This document shows, one piece after another, positions 50,537 to 58,648 of a stretch of 64,000 nucleotides of DNA (positions within the stretch are counted from its first letter, which is position 1; every line of letters begins with the position of its first letter). Below the pieces are notes generated by a model. It did no database searches. It saw only the letters and a list, made by a program, of their open reading frames with translations, and was not told the DNA's origin. The position numbers and the translations under genes were made by a program. This DNA comes from Actinomadura madurae (lineage in GTDB: Bacteria > Actinomycetota > Actinomycetes > Streptosporangiales > Streptosporangiaceae), in contig NZ_FOVH01000005.1 in NCBI RefSeq assembly GCF_900115095.1, positions 423,356 to 487,355 of the forward strand. Reading direction: 5' to 3'.

Positions 50537-51439
50537 TCAGCTGAGCCGGGTGGCGAACGAAAGGCCGACGGGTTCGCCGTGGTCGAGGGCGAGCGGGCCG
50601 CCGGGTCCGTCGGCGAGCCGAACCAGAATCGCGCCCGTCGAACGGTAGATATCCCATTCACCGGCGTCAAGGATTCCCCAGCGCAGCATCGCTTTCACGA
50701 TCAGCGGATCGTAGGGGACCCACCGGCCGTCCGTTTCAACTTCCGTCCAGAAGTGCGCGATGGAGAACGGCGGGGAAAGGATGACGCCCTGCGCGAGCCG
50801 GCATTTCAGCCCGCGCCGCTCCCCCTCCTCCGCCATGAGCCGCGCCGCCCCGTTGCAGTCGGCGATCCCGGTACGGCGGATGAACGCCGGATCGTTCCCG
50901 ACCAGCGCCGGAAGGCGGACGAACCGCAGCCGGCCGAACTCCTCCAGCAGCGCGGCGGTCCCGGCGCCGGGCGCCGGCCACGACGTCCGGATCTCGCGGC
51001 GCAGGACGGGCGGGGAATCCGGGTCGTAAGGGCGCCACCCGTCGGGGAAGCGCACCCTCAGCGAGCATTCCCCGCCCTCGTGCTCGACCCCGGAGCATTC
51101 CGGGATCGGCTCGACGTCCACCCGCGCCTGCGGCCGGGACGCCGAGGCCCGCAGCCCGCGTCCCCAGGCGTCGGGGCCGTACGTCCAGACGTTCGCGACC
51201 CGCAGCTCAAGGGACACGTTGAGCAGGTCGAAATGGTCGAAGCAGGGACCGTCACCGCCGTCCGGGCGGTCCGCCGCCAGCCCGGCGGCGGCCATCGCCT
51301 TCAGGACGTCATCGGGCAGCAGATACGTCTCCGCCGCCCGCTCCCACGGCACCTCGAAACCCCTGGCCGCGTCCGGGATCAGCCGCAGCGTCTCCAGGAA
51401 CTCCGCCACCTCCGCGGCCACGCCCCGGCCGCCGCTCAC
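50537..51439 (-). CDS. Transglutaminase-like enzyme
   Basis: A 300-residue protein with a transglutaminase/papain-type core. The triad is Cys195 (GIADCNGAAR), His229 (FSIAHFWTE) and Asp244 (WVPYDP). The N-terminal 150 residues form a separate beta-rich part. AdmF of andrimid biosynthesis, a transglutaminase homologue, joins carrier-bound acyl and aminoacyl units as an amide. A similar condensing role next to a carrier protein and a condensation domain is plausible here, as is a peptidase role like lasso-peptide B2 proteins. It starts at GTG 51437-51439, in a GTGA overlap with the condensation gene, and ends 40 bp before the carrier gene. Confidence 0.85.
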   Translation of the reverse strand: MSGGRGVAAEVAEFLETLRLIPDAARGFEVPWERAAETYLLPDDVLKAMAAAGLAADRPDGGDGPCFDHFDLLNVSLELRVANVWTYGPDAWGRGLRASASRPQARVDVEPIPECSGVEHEGGECSLRVRFPDGWRPYDPDSPPVLRREIRTSWPAPGAGTAALLEEFGRLRFVRLPALVGNDPAFIRRTGIADCNGAARLMAEEGERRGLKCRLAQGVILSPPFSIAHFWTEVETDGRWVPYDPLIVKAMLRWGILDAGEWDIYRSTGAILVRLADGPGGPLALDHGEPVGLSFATRLS

Positions 51440-53121
51440 GCCCCGCCCTCCAGGACGAACCGACCGGGCACGACGGCGGTCTGCCGGCCGGGCAGCGCCC
51501 GCAGGCACGCGGCGCGCACGTCCTCGGCCGTGAGCCCGCCCGCCCGCGGCCAGAGCCGCGCGACGATCTCCTCGGTACCGTCCGGTGCCCGTCCCGCCTC
51601 GACCCGCACGTCCGTCACGTCCACCGCCTCCCGCAGCATCCGCTCCACCGCGTCGAGGTCCACCCAGCAGCCGTCGTGCAGGACCCACCGTCCCGTCCGG
51701 ACGGGTGGCGCGATCCCGGTGACCTCGCCGATCTCGTCCATCCGCACCTCCCGGCAGGCCGCCTGGACCAGCAGGTTCTCGATGCCGGACAGCAGGGCGC
51801 GCAGCTCGCCGGGGTCCACGAAGCGCGCGTCGGCGTGCACCGTGAGCCGCACCAGCTCGACGAGCTCGTCCGTCTCGTCCTCATAGGTGGAGGCGTTCTC
51901 GGCGTAGAGGGCGAACTTCTCCTGCTCGACCGCGTCCTCCACGCGGAAGCGGGTGTCCCGTGCGGCCTCCGCCAGCGCGGCCGCGTCGGTGGCCGCCGCC
52001 GGCGCGGCGTCTGGTTCGGTACGGGCGCGCATGTCGTTGAAGAAGCACGACAGGTCCAGGGCCACTCCGCGGCGGCGCTGCGCGGACGCGATGATCCCCG
52101 GCAGCCGGTCCCGGTCGTAGACGCCATGGCGCAGGGCGCGGATCGCGGCCTCCCACGCGTCCTCCACGACGTCCCGGAAGCGCGGGCGGTCCAGGTCGAT
52201 CACGGCCGGGGTGCCCTGGATCATGCAGGCCACGGCGTTCACCTCGGCGTCGGCGAACCGGTTGGCCGAGATCAGCTGGACGGGGCAGCGCGGCATGCCG
52301 GTGTGCCGGCCGAGCGCCGCCGCGGTCGCGGCGAGGAGCACGGTGCTGCCGCTCACCGCGTACCGACGCGCCGCGGCGTTCAGCGCCGGCCCGACCGCGC
52401 GCGAGTACAGCGTCCCCGCGTGGTACCGGGGCGGCCCGTCCGGCTCCGTGGGGAACATGGTGCGCGGCGCGGTCTCCAGCACGGTCCGCCAGTGGCGCAG
52501 CGCCTTGGACAGCCGCCGCCGTCCCCGCGCGGAGCGCTCGTACAGGGCCTGCTCCAGCGGCTGCCGCGCCGGGGGCAGGGCGCCGTCGCCGCCGGTGCGC
52601 GCCGCCAGCAGCCGGCCGTAGTCGGCGGCGAGATTGCCGACCCCGGTGCCGTCCGCCGCGGTGTGCGCAGTGCACAGCAGCACCGCCACCGGCTTCCCGC
52701 CGGACAGGAAGACCGCCGGGCGCAGCGGCAGGTCGGCGGCCAGATCGAACGGTCGCCGCTCCACGTCCCGCCGGTGGTCGGCCACGGCGTCCCAGAGGGC
52801 CGCGGCGTCGTCGCCGATCTCCACCAGCGGCACGTCGATCGCGCCGTCCGCCCGCACCTCCTGCGTCAGCGCGCCGTCCCCGTCGCGGTACAGGACGGTC
52901 CGCAGGGACTGGTGGCGGACGACCAGCGTCCGCAGGCTCGCCAGCAGGTCGCCGACCGACAGCCCGGCGGGGACCTCGACCTCCTTGGACGGGTTGAAGA
53001 ACGCGGTCCGGTGGTCCTTGGCGGCGATGTCCAGCCACAGCCCCTTCTGCCCGCAGGTCGCCGGCCCGATCGCGGCACCGGCGCCGGAGAATCGGCACGA
53101 CCGCCATGTCACCGCTGCCAT
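51436..53121 (-). CDS. Condensation-domain protein with adenylation-type C-terminal subdomain
   Basis: A 561-residue protein. Residues about 1-465 are a condensation (acyltransferase) domain of the NRPS kind. The active-site motif HHxxxDG reads AHTAADG (152-158), keeping the second His153 and Asp157. The last 90 residues (GRWVLHDGCWVDLDAVERMLREAV, then TEEIVARLWP and LRALPGRQTAVVPGRF) look like the small C-terminal subdomain of adenylation enzymes without the large subdomain. It would join two carrier-bound acyl groups. ATG at 53119-53121 has GAGGA upstream. It heads the operon that includes the transglutaminase-like, carrier and dehydrogenase genes. Confidence 0.83.
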   Translation of the reverse strand: MAAVTWRSCRFSGAGAAIGPATCGQKGLWLDIAAKDHRTAFFNPSKEVEVPAGLSVGDLLASLRTLVVRHQSLRTVLYRDGDGALTQEVRADGAIDVPLVEIGDDAAALWDAVADHRRDVERRPFDLAADLPLRPAVFLSGGKPVAVLLCTAHTAADGTGVGNLAADYGRLLAARTGGDGALPPARQPLEQALYERSARGRRRLSKALRHWRTVLETAPRTMFPTEPDGPPRYHAGTLYSRAVGPALNAAARRYAVSGSTVLLAATAAALGRHTGMPRCPVQLISANRFADAEVNAVACMIQGTPAVIDLDRPRFRDVVEDAWEAAIRALRHGVYDRDRLPGIIASAQRRRGVALDLSCFFNDMRARTEPDAAPAAATDAAALAEAARDTRFRVEDAVEQEKFALYAENASTYEDETDELVELVRLTVHADARFVDPGELRALLSGIENLLVQAACREVRMDEIGEVTGIAPPVRTGRWVLHDGCWVDLDAVERMLREAVDVTDVRVEAGRAPDGTEEIVARLWPRAGGLTAEDVRAACLRALPGRQTAVVPGRFVLEGGA

Positions 53122-53313
53122 CGATTCCTCCTCGCTGACCCTCGCCCGACGCATCGGGAAGGCGCGGCGGAACGCGTCCGCATGCGGCGGGGAATACCCG
53201 GCGGAAAAACGCCGGACCCGCGCCGCGCCAAACCCGAAAAGCGGATCCGGCGATAGTGTGACCGCCGGCGGACCGCGTTGGCGAGAGTCGCTCGGAATCC
53301 GGGGTGAGATCTC

Positions 53314-54885
53314 TTGGGGAGCCGTTCCAGCCCTTATCTTGATACCGATGTCTGCATTGTCGGCGGCGGTGCGAGCGGTGCCGTCGCCGCCCACCTCCTG
53401 AGCCGCCGCGGGCTGCGCGTGCTCCTTCTGGAGGAGGGCGGCCGAATCGACGGCGGAGCCGGTCTCAAAGCCGTTGAACCCGACTGGGAGACGGCGCTCG
53501 TCCCGGGACGCGACGGCACATTCCGCCCGCTCGGAAAACCGTGGTCGGCCCGCGCGCTGGGCGGCGGCATGCGGTTGTTCGCCGGAATCGGCTTCCGCTT
53601 CCGGGAGGTCGATTTCGACGCCCGCGGGCATGTCGCCGCGGACGCGCTCGACCCCCGATGGCCGATCGGATACGGCGACCTGCGCCCCGGCTACGACGAG
53701 ATCGAGGCCCTGTTCGGCATCGCCCGCGCCGACGGTGCCGACCCGCTGGAACCCCCGGCCGCCCCGCCCCGGATGCCGCCCCACCCGTTCAGCGCCCAGG
53801 GCGCCGTCCTCGCGGAGGCGGGCACCGCGCTCGGCCTGCGCCCGTTCCCGACACCGCTGTTGATCAACTCCGTCCCGTACCGGGGGCGCCCCGCCTGCGT
53901 GCACTGCGGCCCCTGCAACGAGTACGCCTGCCCCGTCGGCGCCAAGGCCGACGTCGCAGAGACCCTGCTGCGGACGGCCGCGCGCGGCGGGACGCTGACC
54001 GTCGCGACCCGGAGCAAGGCGCTGCGCATCGGCGTCGGCCGCTTCGACCGGGCCGACCACGTCGAATGGCTGGACCTGCGCGCGATGCGCCGGCACGTGA
54101 CCCGCGCCCGGATCGTGGTGCTGGCGGCCAACGCGGTGCAGTCCGCGGCGCTGCTGCTGCGCTCGGGGAACCGGTGGTCGCCGGACGGGCTCGGCAACCG
54201 GTACGACATGGTCGGCCGCGGGCTCTGCTTCAAGGTCAGCGGCTACGCGAACGCGACCGTCCCGTCCGCCCGGGCTCCGGCCGGGCCGGCGGCCGGACCG
54301 TTCTCGACGGTCGCCTTCACCGATCACTACCTCGACGACGCCAGCCCCACCGGCCTCGGCGGCGTCCTGTACGAGGCGAGCCCCGAGGACCGCGCCCCGC
54401 GCGCCGGACGGCTCCCCCTGCGCCTGCACTACCACGCCGCGGACCAGCCGATGTGGCGCAACCGCGTCCGGCTCGGCAGGGAGCCGACGCCGCTGGGGGT
54501 GCCGAAGCTGATCATGGACTACGCGACCCACCCGGTCGACCGGGCGCGGCTCGGCCACCTGGCGGACCGGGCCGCCCGGCTGCTGCGCTCGGCGGGCGCC
54601 ACCGACGTCGCCTTCGAGCCGAGCCGGTACCAGCACGGCAGCCGGCACCTGCACGGCGGGTGCCGGGCGGGCGACGACCCGGCCGGCTCGGTGGTCGACC
54701 GGGACGGCCGCATGCACGACCTGGAGAACGTCTACGTCGTGGACGGCGGGTTCTTCCCCTACCCGGGCGGCGTCAACCCGACGTTGACCATCCTGGCGAA
54801 CGCCGTCCGGATCTCCCGCCGCATCGTCGCCGGCCTGACCGCGGGCGCCGCCACCGCAGTCCCCCTCGGGAGGAGCACGTCATGA
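53314..54885 (+). CDS. GMC-type FAD oxidoreductase
   Basis: A 523-residue flavoprotein of the glucose-methanol-choline oxidoreductase family. The FAD-binding GGGASGAVAAHLL begins at residue 16 and the C-terminal GGVNPTLTILANAVRIS closes the FAD domain. It contains a Cys-rich CVHCGPCNEYACPVGAK segment seen in GMC relatives such as gluconate or cholesterol-type dehydrogenases. It should oxidise an alcohol to an aldehyde or ketone. No ATG precedes the Rossmann motif, so TTG at 53314 is the start, with an in-frame TGA shortly upstream. Its stop overlaps the aminotransferase start (ATGA), so oxidation and transamination are coupled. Confidence 0.9.
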   Translation: MGSRSSPYLDTDVCIVGGGASGAVAAHLLSRRGLRVLLLEEGGRIDGGAGLKAVEPDWETALVPGRDGTFRPLGKPWSARALGGGMRLFAGIGFRFREVDFDARGHVAADALDPRWPIGYGDLRPGYDEIEALFGIARADGADPLEPPAAPPRMPPHPFSAQGAVLAEAGTALGLRPFPTPLLINSVPYRGRPACVHCGPCNEYACPVGAKADVAETLLRTAARGGTLTVATRSKALRIGVGRFDRADHVEWLDLRAMRRHVTRARIVVLAANAVQSAALLLRSGNRWSPDGLGNRYDMVGRGLCFKVSGYANATVPSARAPAGPAAGPFSTVAFTDHYLDDASPTGLGGVLYEASPEDRAPRAGRLPLRLHYHAADQPMWRNRVRLGREPTPLGVPKLIMDYATHPVDRARLGHLADRAARLLRSAGATDVAFEPSRYQHGSRHLHGGCRAGDDPAGSVVDRDGRMHDLENVYVVDGGFFPYPGGVNPTLTILANAVRISRRIVAGLTAGAATAVPLGRSTS

Positions 54886-56066
54886 CCGCAGCCGCTGAGA
54901 TCCGCTGGGACCGGGCGCTCGGCGCCCACGCGTGGGACGCGTCCGGCACCCGCCACATCGACCTGACCTCCTGCAGCGGCGCCGCCCCGCTCGGCGCCGG
55001 GTACGAACCCGTCCTGGACCGGGTGGTCGCCGAGCTGCGCCGCACCGGAGGCGTCGTACCCGAGCCGGCCTCGGCGCTGCGGGCGGAGGTGGCCGGGCGG
55101 CTGGCCCGGATCGTGCCCGCCGCCGAGACCGCCGAGTTCTTCCGCACCGGCTCGTGCGCGACCACGGCCGCCGTCCGCGTCGCGCGCCTCCACACCGCCG
55201 CCCGGACCGTGCTGACCAGCGGCTACCACGGCTGGCACGACTGGCAGCTCCAGTACCGGCCCGCGATGGCGCTGCCCGACCGCGACCCCGACACCGCCGA
55301 CTTCGGCTACGACCTCGACGAGCTGGACCGGCTCGCCCGCCGCCGCGGCCCCGTCGCCGCGGTCATCGTCACCCCCGAGGTCAACTTCTTCCCGCCGGAG
55401 TACCTGCGCGAGCTGGCGCGCCTCACCCGCGACCACGGCGCCCTGCTGATCGTGGACGAGGTGATGACCGGGTTCAGGTACGCCTGGGGCGGCTACTCCG
55501 CCGCCGCGGGCGTCGCGCCGGACCTCCTCACGGTCAGCAAGGGCCTCGCCAACGGCTTCGCGCTGTCGGCGGTCGCGGGCCGGGCCGGCGTGATGGCCGC
55601 CGCCGCCCGCACCCACCTCGGCAACACCTACCAGCGGGAGACCACGCCCTACGCCGCCGCCCTCGCGACCCTGGACGCGTCCGCCGACGCCGTCGCGCGG
55701 ATGGGCCGGATCGGCGCGGCGCTCATGGACGGCCTGAACGAGCTGTTCCTCAAGCACTCGGTCGAGGCGTGGGCGCTCTCGCATCCCACGATGTTCGACG
55801 TGGTGTTCGCCGACCCCGGGCAGGGCCGCGCCTTCTTCCGGCGCGTCCGGGACCGCGGCTTCGTCATCGGCTACGGCCAGCGCTTCATGCCCTCCGCGGC
55901 CCTCACGGACTCCGACGTCGACGCCTTCCTCTCCGCCGCCGCGTCCGAGCTCCCGGGTGCCGCGGGCGAGCGCGCGGGCCGGCCGAGCGGGGCCGCCGCG
56001 GCGGCGTTCGCCGGGGAGTTCTTCGCCGCGTCGCCGGCCTCGGTCTCGCGCTGGTCCATGGCGTGA
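54882..56066 (+). CDS. Class-III aminotransferase (glutamate-1-semialdehyde-aminotransferase-like)
   Basis: A 394-residue PLP enzyme of fold type I, class III. Visible are TGSCATTAAVRVARL-like phosphate binding (residues about 88-100), SGYHGWHDWQL, VTPEVNFFPP, the Asp in LIVDEVMTGFRYAWGGYS, and the Schiff-base Lys in LTVSKGLANGFALSA. It would convert the aldehyde or ketone made by the GMC enzyme to an amine, or act as an aminomutase as GSA-AT does. Family-like sequence ends near residue 353; the last 40 residues are Ala/Gly-rich. The 3' end overlaps the convergent ligase gene by 196 bp. Confidence 0.9.
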   Translation: MTAAAEIRWDRALGAHAWDASGTRHIDLTSCSGAAPLGAGYEPVLDRVVAELRRTGGVVPEPASALRAEVAGRLARIVPAAETAEFFRTGSCATTAAVRVARLHTAARTVLTSGYHGWHDWQLQYRPAMALPDRDPDTADFGYDLDELDRLARRRGPVAAVIVTPEVNFFPPEYLRELARLTRDHGALLIVDEVMTGFRYAWGGYSAAAGVAPDLLTVSKGLANGFALSAVAGRAGVMAAAARTHLGNTYQRETTPYAAALATLDASADAVARMGRIGAALMDGLNELFLKHSVEAWALSHPTMFDVVFADPGQGRAFFRRVRDRGFVIGYGQRFMPSAALTDSDVDAFLSAAASELPGAAGERAGRPSGAAAAAFAGEFFAASPASVSRWSMA

Positions 56067-56836
56067 CGCGGGTCGCCGTGCGCGTGGCCCAGGGCGAGCA
56101 GCAGCCGCTCCAGCCCGAAGCCGACGCACGCCGTGTGCACCGGGCTCCCGTCCGGGGCGACGATCCCGAACGCCTCACCGAAATGGTCCTTGTGGTAGTT
56201 CGCTGACACGACCGCCTGGGCGACGTCCTCACCGACGGGCGCGGCCAGCTCCCACTTGAGGTCCTGGTCGCGCTGGGCCGACGCGAGCAGCCTGCCGCCG
56301 CGTCCGAAGAACGGATCGTTGGCGGGCCGGGCCGTCGCGGTGATGCCCAGGTCGCCGAGCCAGCGGCCCGCCACCGCGAGGACGCGGTCGCGCCAGGCCC
56401 GGCACTCCTCCGGGGAGCCGCCCAGCCGGACCACCTCGTACATGCGGAAGGAGCGCAGCCGACCCGGCTCGGCGGTGGCCTCGCTGCGGAAGCAGTGGCC
56501 GAGCACGCCGACCCCGGCCGGCGCGTCCAGCGTCCGCCCCTCGAAGAGCGGGTACACGTGATGGCAGGCGGCCGGCGCCAGGACGAGACCCGTGTCCGCG
56601 GCCCCTCCCACGGTGCCGAGCAGGTGCGCGAAGGACGCCGCGTACCCGGTGCGCTCCGCAACGGCCGCGTCCAGCACGGGCGGTGCGGCGAGATGCGTGC
56701 CGTACTCCCCGGCGAACGCCTCCCGCAGCCCGGCGACCATCCGTTCGACGGCATGCTCGGCCGGTCCGGGCGTGAGCACGACCCCCGGCGCGGAGGTCGC
56801 CACCGGGAACCCCTCCGGCGTGGACGCTGCGACCAT
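55871..56836 (-). CDS. Amino acid:carrier-protein ligase (class-II aaRS-like)
   Basis: A 321-residue homologue of the catalytic core of atypical seryl-tRNA synthetases, which load an amino acid onto a carrier protein and not onto tRNA. Motif 2 is FRSEATAEPGRLRSFRMYE (116-134) and motif 3 is GFGLERLLLALG (239-250). Cys91, Glu134 and Cys237 have the spacing of the zinc ligands in the Bradyrhizobium enzyme as I recall it. ATG at 56834-56836 follows AGGAGGGG. Family-like sequence ends near residue 262; the rest overlaps the aminotransferase gene in antisense and is low complexity. It should charge the carrier at 50.2 kb with a small amino acid such as glycine or alanine. Confidence 0.87.
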   Translation of the reverse strand: MVAASTPEGFPVATSAPGVVLTPGPAEHAVERMVAGLREAFAGEYGTHLAAPPVLDAAVAERTGYAASFAHLLGTVGGAADTGLVLAPAACHHVYPLFEGRTLDAPAGVGVLGHCFRSEATAEPGRLRSFRMYEVVRLGGSPEECRAWRDRVLAVAGRWLGDLGITATARPANDPFFGRGGRLLASAQRDQDLKWELAAPVGEDVAQAVVSANYHKDHFGEAFGIVAPDGSPVHTACVGFGLERLLLALGHAHGDPRHAMDQRETEAGDAAKNSPANAAAAAPLGRPARSPAAPGSSDAAAERKASTSESVRAAEGMKRWP

Positions 56837-56939
56837 CGTCCCCTCCTGTCACGGAACGCCCAGTCTCACAGGCACCGCCCCGGCCGGGCATCACCCGTCC
56901 AACGAATGACCACCCGGTCAGTCCCGGAAACGGCGGCGG

Positions 56940-56972
56940 CCCTCCTCGCCGGCCGGGGGCCGGCGGGGAGGG
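56940..56972 (-). terminator. Hairpin terminator of the DUF6069 gene
   Basis: A 15-bp stem with one G-T pair (56940-56954 with 56958-56972, 3-nt loop) lies 22 bp after the stop of the minus-strand membrane-protein gene and marks the right edge of the cluster. Confidence 0.7.
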
Positions 56973-56994
56973 CGCGGAGCCGCCCCGCGGATCG

Positions 56995-57453
56995 CTAGCG
57001 GGTGCGGCCGGGCAGGCGGCCGGCGACGAGCGGGATGACGATCGCGGCGGCCACCAGGTGGGTGGCGATGAGGGTGAGCCTCGTTCCGGTCGTGGCCGAG
57101 ATGAGCAGGTCGGGCACGATCGACAGCGCGAGGAGCACGCCGGTGACGGCCAGGAAGGTGCGCTTGGGCGCGGCGGCCCAGCGGCGCAGCGCCACCGCCA
57201 GCAGCACCCCGATCGCGCTGAACAGCAGCGTCAGCTGGGTGAAGCCCATCAGCGGGATCGGCTCGCCCTCGATCTCCAGCGCCACGCCCGCGCCCCGCGC
57301 GACGGCGGCGATGACGGTGGTGGCGACGGCGGCCCCCACGCAGGCGACCAGGGCGGTGCGCCACATCGGGACGCCGCGGGCCGGGTTCGCGGAGCCGGTC
57401 ACGGAAGTGGAGGCGGAGCCGAGGCCGCCGGTGGTGACGTCGGTCGTCGTCAT
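56995..57453 (-). CDS. DUF6069-type four-span membrane protein
   Basis: A 152-residue protein with four hydrophobic segments: WRTALVACVGAAVATTVIAAVA, FTQLTLLFSAIGVLLAVAL, TFLAVTGVLLALSIVPDLLI and LIATHLVAAAIVIPLVAG. The layout is that of DUF6069 proteins, often placed beside TetR genes in actinobacteria. Function unknown. It is divergent from a TetR gene across a 113-bp gap with an operator palindrome and is likely its target. Confidence 0.8.
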   Translation of the reverse strand: MTTTDVTTGGLGSASTSVTGSANPARGVPMWRTALVACVGAAVATTVIAAVARGAGVALEIEGEPIPLMGFTQLTLLFSAIGVLLAVALRRWAAAPKRTFLAVTGVLLALSIVPDLLISATTGTRLTLIATHLVAAAIVIPLVAGRLPGRTR

Positions 57454-57501
57454 GGTCTGACCTTGCCTTTCACGGAGGAGGGGATATCCGGTGGACGCTG
57501 T

Positions 57502-57516
57502 GTGTCCGCCGGACAC
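57502..57516. promoter_or_regulatory. TetR-type operator palindrome
   Basis: GTGTCC-GCC-GGACAC, a perfect 15-bp inverted repeat, lies in the gap between the divergent DUF6069 and TetR genes. A related half GACAC recurs at 57530, so the site may be extended. Confidence 0.65.
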
Positions 57517-57566
57517 TTGATGTAAGCTAGACACATCGAGGCCGGATTGACAAGGGGAACGGTGAA

Positions 57567-58241
57567 ATGAACGCGCTCTGGGATCTCCGCGACGAGCCGG
57601 AGAAGAAGCCGCGCATGCCGCTGTCGGTGTCCGCGATCGTCGACACCGCGATCGCGATCGCCGACACCGACGGCATCGACGCGGTCTCCATGCAGCGCAT
57701 CGCCGGCGACCTCGGCTTCACCAAGATGTCGCTCTACCGCCACGTCGCCGGCAAGTCCGAGCTGCTCAGCCTCATGATCGACACGGCGGCGGGCGAGCCG
57801 CCCGACCTCGACGGGGTCTCCGGCGGCTGGCGGGCCAAGATGGAGGAGTTCGCCCGGCAGCTCGCCGAGGTGTGGCGGCGGCACCCGTGGCTGCCCAACG
57901 TCACCGTCGGCACCCGCGTCATGGGCCCCTGCGAGACCGGCTGGACCGAGACCGCGGTCGCCGCGCTGGCCGGAACCGGACTCACCGGCGACGAACGGCT
58001 GGCCGCCGCCTTCCTGCTGTTCGGCCACGTCCGCAACACCCAGTCGGTGGCCACCGCCGGCACCCAGGCATGGTCGGGCGGCAGCGAGATGGCCGAACTG
58101 ATCCGCGGCCACGCCGACCTGTTCCCCGAGCTCAGCGACGCGCTGAGCGGCCCCACCCCGTGCCTGGACGACAACGCCCGCGCCTTCGGCCTGGACCGCC
58201 TCCTCGACGGCCTGGCCGTCCTGATCGAGCAGCGCTCATGA
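57567..58241 (+). CDS. TetR-family regulator (TetR_C type)
   Basis: A 224-residue regulator. The HTH is SVSAIVDTAIAIADTDGIDAVSMQRIAGDLGFTKMSLYRHVAGKSELL, with the TetR-class Y-R-H-V-x-x-K-x-E-L motif of tetracycline-repressor-like members; the C-terminal helical domain binds the effector. It starts at ATG 57567 with AAGGGG upstream and overlaps a SnoaL-like gene at its 3' end (ATGA). It most likely represses itself, the SnoaL-like gene and the divergent DUF6069 gene. Confidence 0.9.
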   Translation: MNALWDLRDEPEKKPRMPLSVSAIVDTAIAIADTDGIDAVSMQRIAGDLGFTKMSLYRHVAGKSELLSLMIDTAAGEPPDLDGVSGGWRAKMEEFARQLAEVWRRHPWLPNVTVGTRVMGPCETGWTETAVAALAGTGLTGDERLAAAFLLFGHVRNTQSVATAGTQAWSGGSEMAELIRGHADLFPELSDALSGPTPCLDDNARAFGLDRLLDGLAVLIEQRS

Positions 58242-58630
58242 CCGGCCGCACGCTGGCCAGGGCCTACCTCGGCGCCCTGGAGCGCGGCGACCTGGACGAG
58301 ATCCTGGCGCTCTTCCACCCCGACGCGGTCGTCCACTCCCCGCTGTACGGGCCGTCGCCCGCCGCGGAGTTCTATCCGAGGCTGCTCGCCGACACCGGCT
58401 CGGCGGAGCTGCACCTGCGCGGAGCCACCGAGGGCGAGCGCCTCGTCGGCGTCTGGTTCCGCTTCGACTGGACGCTGCCCTCGGGCACCCCGGCCGGCTT
58501 CGAATGCGTCGACATGCTCGAACTCGACGGCGACGGCCTGATCACGACCCTGCGGATCTTCTACGACACCGTCACCACCCGCACCGCGTTCGAACGCGAG
58601 ACCGGCGGCTCCTGGCGCGACACCCCCTGA
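58238..58630 (+). CDS. SnoaL-like/NTF2-fold protein
   Basis: A 130-residue NTF2-fold protein. The typical order is seen: helix 1 ARAYLGALERGDLDEILALFHPDAVVHSPLYG, then a beta sheet containing GVWFRFDWTLPSG and FECVDMLELDGDGLITTLRIFYD. Members include polyketide cyclases, isomerases and many small ligand-binding proteins; the active-site residues here do not identify one. It is translated with the TetR upstream (ATGA overlap), so it probably acts on or binds the same ligand. Confidence 0.85.
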   Translation: MTGRTLARAYLGALERGDLDEILALFHPDAVVHSPLYGPSPAAEFYPRLLADTGSAELHLRGATEGERLVGVWFRFDWTLPSGTPAGFECVDMLELDGDGLITTLRIFYDTVTTRTAFERETGGSWRDTP

Positions 58631-58648
58631 CGCCCCAGCCGGCGGCGA

